From contig NW_005178457.1 in the NCBI RefSeq assembly GCF_000341285.1, positions 62,001-126,000 on the forward strand: a stretch of 64,000 nucleotides of DNA. Reading direction: 5' to 3'. Positions 20,542-31,813 of this stretch are shown here, piece by piece (the stretch's first letter is position 1; each line of letters starts with the position of its first letter). A program made the position numbers and the translations under genes. The notes under the pieces were generated by a model, which was not told the origin of the DNA, did no database searches, and worked only from the letters and a program-made list of their open reading frames with translations. This DNA comes from Galdieria sulphuraria. Lineage: Eukaryota > Rhodophyta > Bangiophyceae > Galdieriales > Galdieriaceae.

Positions 20542-22934
20542 TCACACAACAGTTGGTTGACTTGAAAATAACTCATCGCCACCTTTAGAATATTCCAAAA
20601 CTAAATGCCTGCCATAGAAATGGGTATCTTTCAAAGATTGCATAGCTGCAGCTGCATCCCTCTTGCTTAGAAACTCGACAAAACCAAAGCCACGATGAGT
20701 GCCATCCAGTTTACGAGGTAGTCGAACACTCTTTACCTCACCAAAAGTCTCGAAAAGTTTACGAACTTCCTTCGCTGTTGCTTCAAAGGCAATGTTTCGC
20801 ACCAACAATTTGTTACAGACAGAATCGGACACCTTCTTAGGTTCTGATATCTTCTTGCCTCCGCTACGTTCCGAAAGTTTCAATACAACGGCATGGCCAT
20901 CAATAACTGTACCTTGCAACTGATTCAAAGCTCGTTGTGCATCCTTTTCCGTAGCATATTCCACAAAACCAAAACCTAATGAAACTGGAGCACTTGCAGA
21001 AATTTTGTTCTTCTTTGCAATGGTTACGGATCTTACAGGAGCTACCTTTTCAAAGACTCTTCTCAATTGGTCTTCTGTTGTATTAAAGTCGAGATTTTTG
21101 ACAAATAAACTAGTTCTTCCTATCCTATCCAAATTATTCGATGATGGTTCATCTTCTTCCTGCTTCTCTTCTATCATCATTACATTCGAGTCTGAACTTG
21201 GTTTCATAAGAAATATGTCTTGCGAAGCCCATTCCAAATATAAAGGTCGATCTTTGAACTTGGAATAAGCCAATGCTCGATAAGCACGTTTGGCATCATT
21301 TGCCTCGATGAATTCTACTAAACCAATCAGACAGGAAGGAGCCATAATAACTTGTCTCAAAGCACCAAATTTCATAAACAAGTCAACTACCTCCTTTTCC
21401 AAAGTAGTTGCTGGTAAATTCTTCACCAAAATAACAGTCTTCGAACGTGGACCATCTTTCGAGTCATTCAGAGCGTCTACATTCACTCCTGCACTTTGGA
21501 AGAGTTGCCGAGTTTCTTCCTGCAAATGCGCCTCTCCAATAGCTAACTGAACAGCAGCTGTACCCGAATCTTGAAGATTTTCATATACTTGTGACTTGGA
21601 AACTTGAAAGTTTTGAGCAATTGAATCAGCTACAGCATCAGTAGACATATAAAGTGATGACCATGCTTGTCTGTCTGTGCCAAGTTTTGCAGATTGTTTC
21701 ATCTTTGCCAATTTTTCATCTTTGTACAAGTTACTAGTCTTTCTTTCTTGTTCATTTCTAATGGGAGCCATGGCAGGTAAAATATGTAACAATCTACCTT
21801 GAAATATATGACCATCCAGTTCTGCCATGGCTTGTGCAGCATTTTCAGGAAGCACAAAAGTTATAAAAGCAAAGCCTTTCGCTTTTTGAGTTTCTGAGTC
21901 GATACAGACATGAACATCCGATAATAAACCATACTTTTCGAAAAGTTTTGTTAACTCCTCATCCGTAACAGAATATGCCAGATTACGAACGAACAAACGT
22001 CCGGTCTCCAATACATTAGATGAGTTACTATTTGTGGAATCTTTTGTATTCTCTACAGAAAAATTTTCTGATTTTGTATCGTTATTCTCGGTCAATGTTA
22101 TTTCCTTCTCAACCATTTCATCATTCTTCTTCATTGGCTCGATGGGTATGATCGGTTTACTCAACTTGGACTCCAACCATTCTTCATCATTACTATATTC
22201 TTCTTGTTGGTCATTTTCCACTTTCTCTTCTTCTTTTTCTGAAGATACTGAAGATAGACTAGTGGAGTCTTCTTGTTGCGCATCGGGCACTGACTCTTCC
22301 AATTGTTGATAAGAAGAAGATTCGCTGCTGTTATCTTCTTCATCAAAACGAACGTGAAGTTGTTCATAAGCTACGTCTTCACCACCAGGCTTTTTAGAAG
22401 CAACCAATCTCCTTTCTTCTCTTCCTGCATTGTTGGTCTCCTTGTTGTTCTTTCCAAAAATATCAACCGACCAATCATTCTCCCATATTGCTTTCTTCTT
22501 TCGTGGTTTCATAACTTGTAGAAATTCTTGAAAAGCAGGATCTCTTTCTTGCTCTTTTTCTCGGTATCTTTTTGGCAACTCGTTCTCAACTAATTTTGGT
22601 TTCCTTTTACGTGGCAAATTCTGGTCTCCCACTGGTTTAGCATATTCTACTTGTATGCGAGATGTATCTATAAAAGTTTCGTGAAAATAGTCTTTTGCTG
22701 CTTTTGCTTGTTTCACAGTTTTGAACCCGACAAAACCAAATCGTCGACAAGTACCATCTCTTTCAAGAGTTTTAGAATAGGCCACCAGGAATATCTTGCA
22801 CAAACTTACTTTTTTCTCAATACTTTCACGTCTGTTACTTCACCTTGACTGGAGAAAATATCTTTTAGCCGCTTTTCAGCAATATATTTTGGAAGTCCTT
22901 GAATAAGCAAACGACTATTCCTCTCATCTTCCAT
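20542..22934 (-). CDS. MRD1: MRD1/RBM19 multi-RRM ribosome biogenesis factor
   Basis: Nucleolar protein that binds pre-rRNA and U3 to release 18S rRNA. Two exons (22810-22934, 20542-22759) encode 780 residues; the junction falls inside RRM1 (VTDVKVLRKK joined to DGTCRRFGFVGF). Five RRMs are visible: RRM1 at the N-terminus, RRM2 from GRLFVRNLAYSVTDEE, RRM3 from TVILVKNLPATTLEKE, RRM4 from TSLFVKNLDFNTTEDQ, RRM5 from NKLLVRNIAFEATAKE with GFGFVEF. Five matches yeast Mrd1 rather than the six of animal RBM19. The linker between RRM1 and RRM2 is acidic and Ser/Glu-rich. Confidence 0.93.
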
Positions 22935-23014
22935 TCTTCAAGTGGAACAATTTTTCTTTGGATAGAAAAAAACAAGATTTATGAAAACCAACCAAACAAA
23001 TACTTTTGATGATA

Positions 23015-23611
23015 TCAACTAGTCAGAGTCTCTTCAGTATTAGTACATTTGGTAACTGGAGAAGCAGAAGCAGATGCCAAATATACATTCCATATGAGCG
23101 CTACAGAGTTAACAAACAATACCCGATAATCTGGTGGAGTAAAACGAAAGTTAATAGTTTGAGCCGGTAACCAAAGTGCCCAATTTGCTTTCAAAGTTGT
23201 CCAAAAGTCTTGTTTCACTTTTTGAACAGCAACGAAAGGATGTCCTTCTAATAAGGAAACATAAGAAAATACACTCACTATAGCCACGGGAGTAAATAAT
23301 GTTTGATCAACCAATACTTTGCTTATCAAGGACCTCGTCGTAGCTTTGGGAAACCAATGATCCAACAACCGATACCAATAATGAGCACATGGACCAAAGA
23401 TAAGCAATCCAAAAGATGTAAAACGCAAAGTACGTTGCATGTCCAAATGAATGATTATGGAAGAGTTCCTGTTGGAATATTTTTGCTCGATATATTGTGC
23501 CGCAACATCTCCAGCGAAAGATAAGATACCACAAGTGACTGACTTGGTCATTACTGGTTTGTCCATTAAGAGCTGATGATAACTTCTCATCCAACGACCT
23601 AACCAACTCAT
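23015..23611 (-). CDS. Mpv17/PMP22-family membrane protein
   Basis: A single exon encodes 198 residues, the usual size. Family features in order: HQLLMDKPVMTKSVTCGILS at the N-terminus, GDVAAQYIEQ, LIFGPCAHYWYRLLDHWFP, KVLVDQTLFTPVAIVSVF, and the C-terminal signature WALWLPAQTINFRFTPPDYR. Four membrane spans are expected. Relatives (Mpv17, Sym1, PXMP2) sit in the mitochondrial inner or peroxisomal membrane and act as channels or stress factors; which applies is unclear. The ATG lies only 11 nt after the stop of the same-strand cyclase gene upstream. Confidence 0.92.
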   Translation of the reverse strand: MSWLGRWMRSYHQLLMDKPVMTKSVTCGILSFAGDVAAQYIEQKYSNRNSSIIIHLDMQRTLRFTSFGLLIFGPCAHYWYRLLDHWFPKATTRSLISKVLVDQTLFTPVAIVSVFSYVSLLEGHPFVAVQKVKQDFWTTLKANWALWLPAQTINFRFTPPDYRVLFVNSVALIWNVYLASASASPVTKCTNTEETLTS

Positions 23612-23622
23612 ACTATACGATA

Positions 23623-24576
23623 TCAGTTTCTATCTACTTCCAAAGGAAAAAGAATAGGCCGACTAGGAACAGCGTCTAAAAATGCAAAGGATGATAAGCT
23701 TAGTATTATAAAGTAAATGTCGTCCTTCAAGGGATCAGGAATACAACAAAGTTCAGTGAGAGATCTATTCTTTCGTGGAGACTGCACTGAATCAGAAGAT
23801 ACTTGCCAAAAGTGTTTATGAGATTCCACTTTTCCCCCTTTTATACATTGATTCATATTATCCATTTTATGAAACAACCTAAACTTACCGTCGGGATGTC
23901 TATCGAGTGATGGTGTATCGACCAACAGATGCTGTATCTGAAACTGGTCAAGAACTTGAATAGCGTCTGAAGTAAAGTAAGGCCAATTCACCGAGTTATT
24001 TGCTGTTGGATACTTTTTCAAGTCGTTGGGCAAAGTACGAATCACAAGAATGGAAGGGCACTGTTCTTTGGCTAAACCTTTTGCCTCTAAAGTCTTCACA
24101 ATGGCTTCCTTTACAAGTTCACCAGAAATGACGCGATCACCTGTTGACAATGCAGAATAGATAATATCTTCTGGTTTATGCTCACCAACCAGTAAAGGTT
24201 CTACCGATATCAAGAGACAAGCGCCTTGAATGATTCCAGGAAAACAGTCTTCCACGTAAAACCTTTTCTGTTCAGCAACGTGACCCACACACTCGGTATG
24301 CGTTCCGTTTGCGTGAGGATTGAACTCTATAGACGTACAGTTTACACCAATCCCTCCGTAAGCTTGACAAACTTCGGTCGTTTTAGGTTGACCTGTGAGA
24401 ACTGTTGACTATGTGACCTCCAAACAAACTTGCCCCTTTTATGTCTTACCTAAACCAAAAGCTTCAACAGTGAATTCTCCCACGTGACCTCTAACAGAAA
24501 TACTTATATCCACTGGCTGTGAATACTTTACACGAAAGGAACTAGTACCCACAACAAGTTTGGAATGAAAACTCAT
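23623..24576 (-). CDS. Cyclase/kynurenine-formamidase-family protein, bacterial-like
   Basis: Two exons (24450-24576, 23623-24392) give 298 residues with the 57-nt intron splitting FGLG. The PF04199 metal motif is present as NPHANGTHTECVGHV (HxxGTHxD/E type), followed by LISVEPLLVGE, LVIRTLPND, HLLVDTPSLDR with the expected Asp, and a C-terminal DAVPSRPILFPLEV. Family members hydrolyse N-formylkynurenine or related cyclic amides. The GNGTHTECVGH version of the motif and the C-terminal PSRP element recall Bacteroidetes sequences, so I suspect lateral acquisition; this is from memory, not a search. No targeting peptide is evident. Its stop is 11 nt from the Mpv17 ATG. Confidence 0.82.
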
Positions 24577-24952
24577 GAATGGTCCTCATAAGAATACTCC
24601 CCTTTGACAAAAGGGCTTTGTTATGAGAAAGAAAAGGAAAGGAATTGATATTTATTTTGTTATTTAACTATCTCTTGGAAAACATAAAGAATATTTCTAC
24701 CGATCAAAGTGGATCAAGTTCAGTTAATTGTTTTTCATAGTCCATAGAGAGACATACAACATCTCAAAATTCATAAGAAATTTTAGGCGGGCAATTTGAA
24801 CCTTTTAAGGGATCTTAGCCAGCACAAACGATCTTCGTGTCTCACTTCTTCTTGGTAGACATATTCAATCTACGTTATTCTTTCGTTTATTAAAAGACGC
24901 TTGAGTTTTACGAATTGTCGAGGAATTGTATTTGTTGTTTCTAGTGACTGAT
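24577..24952. other. Divergent intergenic region, cyclase / kinesin-5
   Basis: 376 bp containing both promoters. The frame upstream of the kinesin ATG is open for nine codons without an ATG. Nothing else was recognised. Confidence 0.45.
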
Positions 24953-27900
24953 ATGGAAGAAAGTGTGAGGTCAAAAGGCGGTACACTTTCAACTGCCTCT
25001 AGTAAGGGGAGTATGGAAAATGGAACGACGATGGCTTCGTCCAACCAAACCCAGTCACCAGGAGGCTTTGCTTCTCCTGTACAATATATCAAAGGAAAAA
25101 GAGCTGGTGAAGAAGAAAAAGCTGTCAATGTGCAAGTTGCTCTAAGATGTAGACCACTCAATAAAAAAGAACAGCTTGCTGGAGAAGAATGCGTAATATC
25201 TTGTAATGAAACAAAAAAGGAAGTAAAAGTAGTTGCTAATGGTGAAAAGGCAGCTAACACCGTTAAGAAATCACAGACAAAGTCTTTTCTTTTCGATAAG
25301 GTTTTCGGAATGGAAGCAACCCAAGAGGAGGTTTATGAATGTGTATGCAAACCTATTGTAGAAGAAGTATTGAATGGATACAATTGTACAGTCTTTGCTT
25401 ATGGACAGACAGGAACAGGAAAGACTCATACTATGGAAGGCCAGAGAGATGAAAAGGATGGTCTCACTTTTGATATAACAAACACAAAAGACTTGAAAAG
25501 GAAGTGCCCACCTTCTGCAGGTGTAATTCCTAGAGCTATTCGTCATATATTTCATTACTTACAGGATATTCAAGCAGAATATACTGTAAGAGTCTCTTAT
25601 CTTGAATTGTATAACGAACAACTGACAGATTTATTGGGTATCGATGGAAATGAAGTAGACTTGAGGATATATGAGGATCCACAAAAAGGTACATTTGTTG
25701 CTGGACTGGAAGAAGTTCCTGTTCGATCCGAAGAAGAGATATTTTCTATATTAGAAAAGAGCGCAGTCAAAAGAAGAACTGCCGAAACACTGATGAATAA
25801 GTATTCTTCGCGTTCGCATAGTATATTCTCCATTACTATCCATATCAAAGAGTCTACACCAGAAGGCGAAGATCTTCTCAAAGTTGGTAAACTGAACTTG
25901 GTTGACTTGGCTGGTTCTGAGAATATTGGTCGAAGTGGTGCTCAGAATATGAGAGCTCGAGAAGCTGGAAATATCAATCAGAGTTTACTGACTTTAGGAA
26001 GAGTTATCACTTCACTTGTAGAACATCATCCACATATTCCCTATCGAGATTCCAAACTTACAAGATTATTACAGGTAAAGAAAGTTGCCAATTGTTTATG
26101 TTCTGTTGAATATCTTACATTCTTTTATAGGAGTCATTAGGTGGAAGAAACAAAACATGTATCATTGCAACAGTATGTCCTGGAGTTTCTTCTTTGGATG
26201 AGACTTTGAGTACTTTGGATTATGCATGTCGAGCAAAGAATATTAAGAATAGACCAACAGTCAATCAAATGATGGCCAAACGAACTCTCATTAAGGAATA
26301 TACGGATGAGATTGCTCGATTAAAGGCCGAATTAGAAGCTACCCGTTCCAAGAATGGTAAGAAAACATATATACCATTATTTGAAAATGAATAATAATAA
26401 TCTGATTAGGAATTTATTTGCCTACGGATATGTATGAAAAACTTATGGCCAAACAGGCATTACAAAGCGATACTATCGATAATTTAGAAGCAAAGATGGC
26501 AAAAACAGAAGAAGAAATGGAACAATTGCGCAAGCTATTTGAAGATAACAAAAAAGAATTGGAAGAAACCAAACATACGTTGCAACGAACACAAGATCGT
26601 TTGAAACATACCAAACGTAAACTAGCGGAAACTAAAAGACAATTGAAGAAAGTTACTAAGGATAGAGATGAGAAAGAATATCTGTTGAAATGTCACAAGG
26701 AAACTGAAGTAAAGTTACATGGTCAAGCAACAGATCTCAAAGGCACATTGGAGAAGAGTTTGGAGGATGTTGAAAACTTGTTTGCCAAAATTCAACGAAA
26801 ACAATCCATTGAGGATCATAATATAGAAGCTGCTTCTCAGTTTGCTCAACAATCTCAAACTACTGTCTCATCTTTGCAGCAGAATATTCAAAGATACTTA
26901 CAAGAACGTGTTCAAAGGTTTGTGGTTTTAGCAATTGAATATGAACATATGATAATGATATGAAAAATTTTTCATTAGGTATGGTTGGATAGAAAAACAA
27001 ACTGATGAATTTTTACAACTTCAACGAGAGCAAAGTTCTAAAGTCAAGCTCCAAGTGGAAAATTTGCTGTCTCAAGCCAACAAAGGTTTGCAAGAGTTGG
27101 TGAAAGAATCCGATGAATATACCAAACAATATACTGAGAGACAGAATCACTATGGAGTTGATTATCAAAAGAACATCAAACATATGCAAAGTGTTTTTGA
27201 ACAACTGGTCGAAACGTATACGGAAGATAATAGAAATATTCAACAAAATATTAATGAGAATATTGAAAGTATTCATTTGTTTGCACGGCAGTCACTTGAT
27301 CATCTACAACAACAAGAGAATTCGATGCAAGTGTTTCTAAATAGCCAAGTACAACATTTTCATGATATTGTCAATTGTTTATTTGCAGAAAATGAAAAAC
27401 AAAAAGAACGACTACGAGCAACAGAACAAGTCATAGAAAGCAATGCTCGAAAACAGAGTGAATTCTTAGACGAGGCCAAAGATGAAGCATTCAAGGCCAT
27501 ACAAGCTACATTAGATAAACTTGTAACCAGAAGCAAGTCAGCACAAGCTGAAGCTACCCAAGAAAACAAAAATACTTTGTTGGACTGTTCGAATGGATTG
27601 GCAATTATGCAACAACAATTAGAACGAAATGTATCACAAGCAGAACAAAACTTGGAAGAATATCGTCAAGATGCTATTCGTTCTAAAACCAAGATGGCTG
27701 AGGAAACCAATCAATCACTCAAACAACAGATAGACAGAGAGTCCGCTGCTCTTCAAAAGACAGAATTATCCACGAAACATTTAGAACAAGGCATGAAAGA
27801 AGCAGACCGAACAAGAACGGAAGGATTGGAATTGCATAAGAATTTCCTTGAAGATTCTCAAAACATAACTCGAGATTATGTGAAGAGAAGAGATACAACT

Positions 27901-28509
27901 TCTGAGATTACAACTCAAGAACTGTTGAATTCGAAGAATCTTACTGAGGAACATATTGAACAAGGCATACAAAATGACACGAGAACAGCGGCAAAAGTGA
28001 AGGATGGTCTATCTGAAGAACAATCAGCTTTACAAGATTTCAATAAGAAACAAGTTGGATTTGTTGATAGTATTGCCAGTTCGGTTGATGAGTTGATGAC
28101 TTCCGGATTACGTGTGGACGAACCAACAAGTAATACTCCTCGCAAGAGACAGTGGAATTATCCTCAAGTCTTAGAACGTACCCAATCATATGAGGAACTC
28201 TTGAGAATATTTTATGCCAATTATAAGGAACCAAGTGAGATATCCGATGAAAGTGATGATAATGGTGTTGATGATCAGCAAGAAGTTCTTAAAGATAGCC
28301 ATGTTGTTAATGGAGTTTCCGATATAGAATTGCCAACTTCAAATGATGAAGTTTCTTTGTCATCTTCTCGAGGTAAGCTCAATATTCAAGAGAAGACATC
28401 GGACACGCTTTCCGATAGTTCGAATAAAGAAAATTGCTATGCTGTCGATCTTCGTCAGCGAGGCAGTCTCTTGAGACTTCCAAAAGTCTCCATGCGACGA
28501 AATCATTAA
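24953..28509 (+). CDS. KIF11: Kinesin-5 (BimC/Eg5/KIF11) mitotic motor
   Basis: Four exons (24953-26074, 26131-26356, 26410-26917, 26979-28509) encode 1128 residues, the usual kinesin-5 length. The motor domain spans about residues 55-430: [13 protein letters not shown]-loop [14 protein letters not shown], switch [12 protein letters not shown], switch [17 protein letters not shown], and the neck [18 protein letters not shown] long discontinuous coiled coil follows. Near the C-terminus [18 protein letters not shown] is a clear BimC box, whose Thr is the Cdk1 site for spindle recruitment. As a homotetramer it slides antiparallel microtubules apart. The neck-linker wording and BimC box distinguish it from other kinesins. 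Confidence 0.96.
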
Positions 28510-28891
28510 ATGACTGCTTTGAATCATTACTGACTTGATATTTTTCTTTTCAGTAACTATACCCGCTTAGATACGATATTCTTTGTTGCCGCTCCATTTT
28601 TCGGATGCAAACGGTGATGTGATATATTATAATGCTATATATATATATATATATCTATTCACCAAGGAGTGATTTTCATCACTAGTAATCAAATGAAGAA
28701 TGAAATGATCATTTTGTAAGTATTTTGCTTTATGTATTGATATATTTGTTGACGACTATGCATTACCATTTTTGCGCATATCATTTCAGTTCTCCTTATG
28801 TTTTGAAACAACATTATGCAAGTCCAACAACCATCGAATGTGGTTATCTATTATCGATAAAAGGGTTGTGTGTGAAAGACCAATCATTACA
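28510..28891. other. Convergent intergenic region with TA repeat
   Basis: 382 bp between the kinesin-5 and Sec20-like stop codons. It holds a (TA)n run at 28636-28654. A short spliced plus-strand reading frame can be drawn near 28692-28934 but has no support. Nothing else was recognised. Confidence 0.45.
28636..28654. repeat. (TA)n microsatellite
   Basis: About nine TA repeats downstream of kinesin-5, in the convergent intergenic space. Confidence 0.9.
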
Positions 28892-30450
28892 CTATTCGAG
28901 GTTCTCATCCAATACATCTTCTTGTGAAACATAATTTTCAGAAAACTCTTCACTTTCATGCATCTCCATAATAATATTCTCATCCACGCCATTCTCTTCT
29001 ATTCCAAGAGAGATATCTTCTTCATGAATATTTCCATTGAGACAGAATTGATCGGTTTCCTTTGACAAGTTCAAGGCATTTGCGTCTTGATTGTTTTCCT
29101 CCAACCCATCTGCATCTTCTACCCATTCACTCACTTGCAGTATTTCATTCCTATTCGGTGTCTGATAGATTGTGAAAACTTGTTGCTCTGTAATATCTGA
29201 ATAATTGTCCATGTTCTCAAAAGCATTCGTTTCTTGTTCTTCGTCCAGATTCTTAGAAAGCTCTATTTCTTCTTCCTTTTCTTGCCATTCATTAGAAAAG
29301 GTTTCATTCCAATCGTTTCTACTCACTCCTACGCTTTCCTGATGCTCTACACTTTCATCATTCATTACATCAACAACATCTTCTGAGACAGAGCAATCAT
29401 CAGCTGATGAGAGACTATTCCAAGGGTTGTCAACTGATAAAGTAACCGATATAAAGGATGTTGGAAAGACAACAGAATGATTCTTCTCAGAGTCTTCATC
29501 CTTCCATTGCTCTATGTCACTTCTTGAAAAGTTCTGTGTGATTGTGTGCTGTAAGGATTCTTCCCATTTCGGTTCCTTTTGCCAAGCTACCCAGAGAAAC
29601 TGAGTCAACTCCCAAATATAATACACAACATGAACGGACAAGTTCCATAAATATTGCAGTCCGATATACAATCCTTGAAATGTAACTAGTACTGTTCGCT
29701 TCATGATTCGAGTTCCTCTTGCAACACCAAACCAAGAAGAATGTTCAAGACGTTGATAAACAATCAAAGCACAAACCAATAGGAAAAGAACGAAAGATAG
29801 AATCAGTTTCCAATGACTTTGCCTGCTTCTATAAACGATTTTCAGTTACCAAAAGAGTATAGTTTGGTATCCACTTACTTTTTAGTGATACTTCTCAACT
29901 GCTGTGTTCCTTGTTGTATATGTTCAGAATAGTTTTGCTGTTGTGATTGCGTTTCCCTTAATAGTCGTTCATCTTTCCTTATTCTATCGAGGTTACTATT
30001 GGTTACAAGCACTTGAGAATTTAATATTTGCTTTGTATTTTGTAAAGAAGACTGTATCTTTGTATTCCAATCATCAGGACGCTCCTCCTCTGAAGTGTTG
30101 TGTGGTCTTCTCCTCCGTAATCTTTGTTCTTCCAATAAAAGTTGTCGTTGATGTTGTTCTTTCCACTGTTTCCAACGTAACAAATCAATTCTATGTTGTT
30201 TCTGTAACTGTTGAAGTTTTTCTTTTTTGGCTTCTACTAACTGTATCCACTTGTGTCTTAGGGCTTCATCTTCTTCTTCAGCTATAAATAGTTCCAACTG
30301 CTCTATTGCTTCTTGAAGTTGTTTCAAATCCGATAGATTAAGTTGTAAAAGCTCTTCATTCTCTTCTACTAGATAACCTGTATCTTTCAGCTTTTCTTGT
30401 CTTTGTTGGCATTCAGTTTGTAAAGTTTCTATACGATTCACGAATTGCAT
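28892..30450 (-). CDS. SEC20: Sec20/BNIP1-like Q-SNARE with long acidic C-terminal extension
   Basis: Two exons (29879-30450, 28892-29828) give 502 residues. Residues 1-110 are coiled coil, then a Sec20-type SNARE stretch: IQSSLQNTKQILNSQ, NLDRIRKDERLLRETQSQQ, HIQQGTQQLRSITKK. The splice joins this to SRQSHWKLILSF and a membrane span VLFLLVCALIVY. In yeast and animals the protein ends soon after the span; here a second hydrophobic stretch and about 270 acidic residues follow, ending DENLE rather than HDEL. Sec20 is part of the ER syntaxin-18 complex that accepts COPI vesicles. Start at the first ATG after an in-frame stop; a longer first exon using the ORF at 30557-30680 is possible. Confidence 0.65.
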
Positions 30451-30533
30451 CAAAATAATTTGATATTATTCACGTCTCTCAACAAAGAGATATAAATAGT
30501 TAATGTTCCATTCACATCAAGAGAGGATATTTC

Positions 30534-30680
30534 TTACCTTGTTTGATATGTATTACTTTCTGAAGAGCTAATCTTTCCAAAGTTCCATTCTGGTCTTGTT
30601 TTGTCTCGGAGCACATTTTTTTTCACAACGGTTCTTTTCGACGGCGGTGGACGCTGTTGAAGCCACTTATCAAAAGCCAT
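30534..30680 (-). CDS. Small unrecognised ORF upstream of the Sec20-like gene
   Basis: ATG to TAA, 48 residues, basic and Pro-rich (MAFDKWLQQRPPPSKR, then RPEWNFGKISSSES). It ends 83 nt above the Sec20-like ATG on the same strand. It may be an upstream ORF, a separate micropeptide, or the first exon of the Sec20-like gene: a donor at 30556 and acceptor at 30429 would join the frames, but that 128-nt intron is long for this genome. Confidence 0.25.
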   Translation of the reverse strand: MAFDKWLQQRPPPSKRTVVKKNVLRDKTRPEWNFGKISSSESNTYQTR

Positions 30681-31103
30681 CTTTGTTGTTACGGAAGACT
30701 TTGCAGTTCTTTTGGATGGAATAAAAAAAAAGGTAATAAAGGAAACAAGAAATAGCTCAGTGTAAGACAAAAGAATGATGAACTGGAAAAATACGAAAAT
30801 AGGGACAACTGATGCTCGTTCAAAAGCATTAGTGATGTGTATTACTATCTGAAACTAATCACGCGCTTTTATTTTCTCCTTTATACTAACAGTTGGTTTT
30901 GTAGGGAAGAGGAGGAGTTGTGATAGGTTTGAATACTTTCACATAGAACTTGAAGCTTTTCTTTTTGAAATTGTTTTGTTGATCTATAAAAGAAAGATAT
31001 AAAGGGCTTTGATCTTCTTTTTCATGGGATTATTATTATTAGTATTAGTAGTATTTCCTTTTGTTTCTTTCTGGGATTGTCGTCCTCATCATCGTCCAGT
31101 ACG
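30681..31103. other. Divergent intergenic region, Sec20-like / eIF3k
   Basis: 423 bp with both promoters. The eIF3k leader is pyrimidine/T-rich and an open frame of Ser codons precedes its ATG without another ATG. No repeat or RNA gene was recognised. Confidence 0.45.
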
Positions 31104-31813
31104 ATGGAAGAACTTTCTCAACAAGTTAATGACCTATTACAATCAAGAAGATATGATCCTGATATATTAATAGACTTGGAAAGATATGTAGAGGCACAGT
31201 GTTTGGAGGGAGCTTATGATGGTGACGCCAATTTAGCTTGTTTAAAGCTTTATCAGTTTTATCCGGAAAAAACTAACTTTTCCATCGTATCCAAAATTTT
31301 ATTGAAAGCTTTGGCAGCACTTCCTAGTTCTGATTTTATCAGTTGTTTGTATTTACTTGGTGAGAAAACCCAACGAGAAGTTCCTGTAGCTACCGTGATA
31401 AGTTGGGCAGATGCCTTGGAATCTGGAAACTTTGTGGACTTTTGGAATAGTCTACAAAACAACAAAGATATCATAAAAGGATTGCCAGGTATAGAAGACT
31501 CGTTTCGAGAGTTTATGTTGGCTGTCATTTCTCGTACTTATTTCCGAATTCATTTGTCGGTATTGCAGGTAATACAAGCCTAATAATTGAATAGTGTTGG
31601 TTACTCATCATATTGGACTGATAGAAGTTACTTTGTTTGTCTCAAGATGACTTGATTCGCTTCTTAAACAAACATGGAATGACAAATATTACAAATGATA
31701 TTCTTCAGTTTCCAAGTACGGAAGAAAACCAACCTCGTCCTAAAACTATTGGAGAACAATTGCCTTTAAGAAAAGTACTCGAGTCCTTGAGTAACTATTC
31801 TATTCATTCATAA
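31104..31813 (+). CDS. EIF3K: Translation initiation factor eIF3 subunit K
   Basis: Two exons (31104-31568, 31625-31813) give 217 residues, essentially the length of human eIF3k. Key stretches: DPDILIDLERYVEAQC, ANLACLKLYQFYP, ILLKALAALPSSDFISCLYL, FREFMLAVISRTYFRIHLSV and KLLCLSQDDLIRFL. Residues to about 100 form the HEAT-like part, followed by the winged helix. The protein is a non-core subunit of the eIF3 octamer, present in animals and plants but lost in budding yeast. The final 10 bp of coding sequence overlap the 3' coding end of AAMP on the other strand. Confidence 0.93.

Noticed and set aside
28692-28934. Short plus-strand spliced ORF downstream of kinesin-5
   Set aside because: Good-looking splice sites but only ~56 codons, no family match, and it runs into the Sec20-like coding end.
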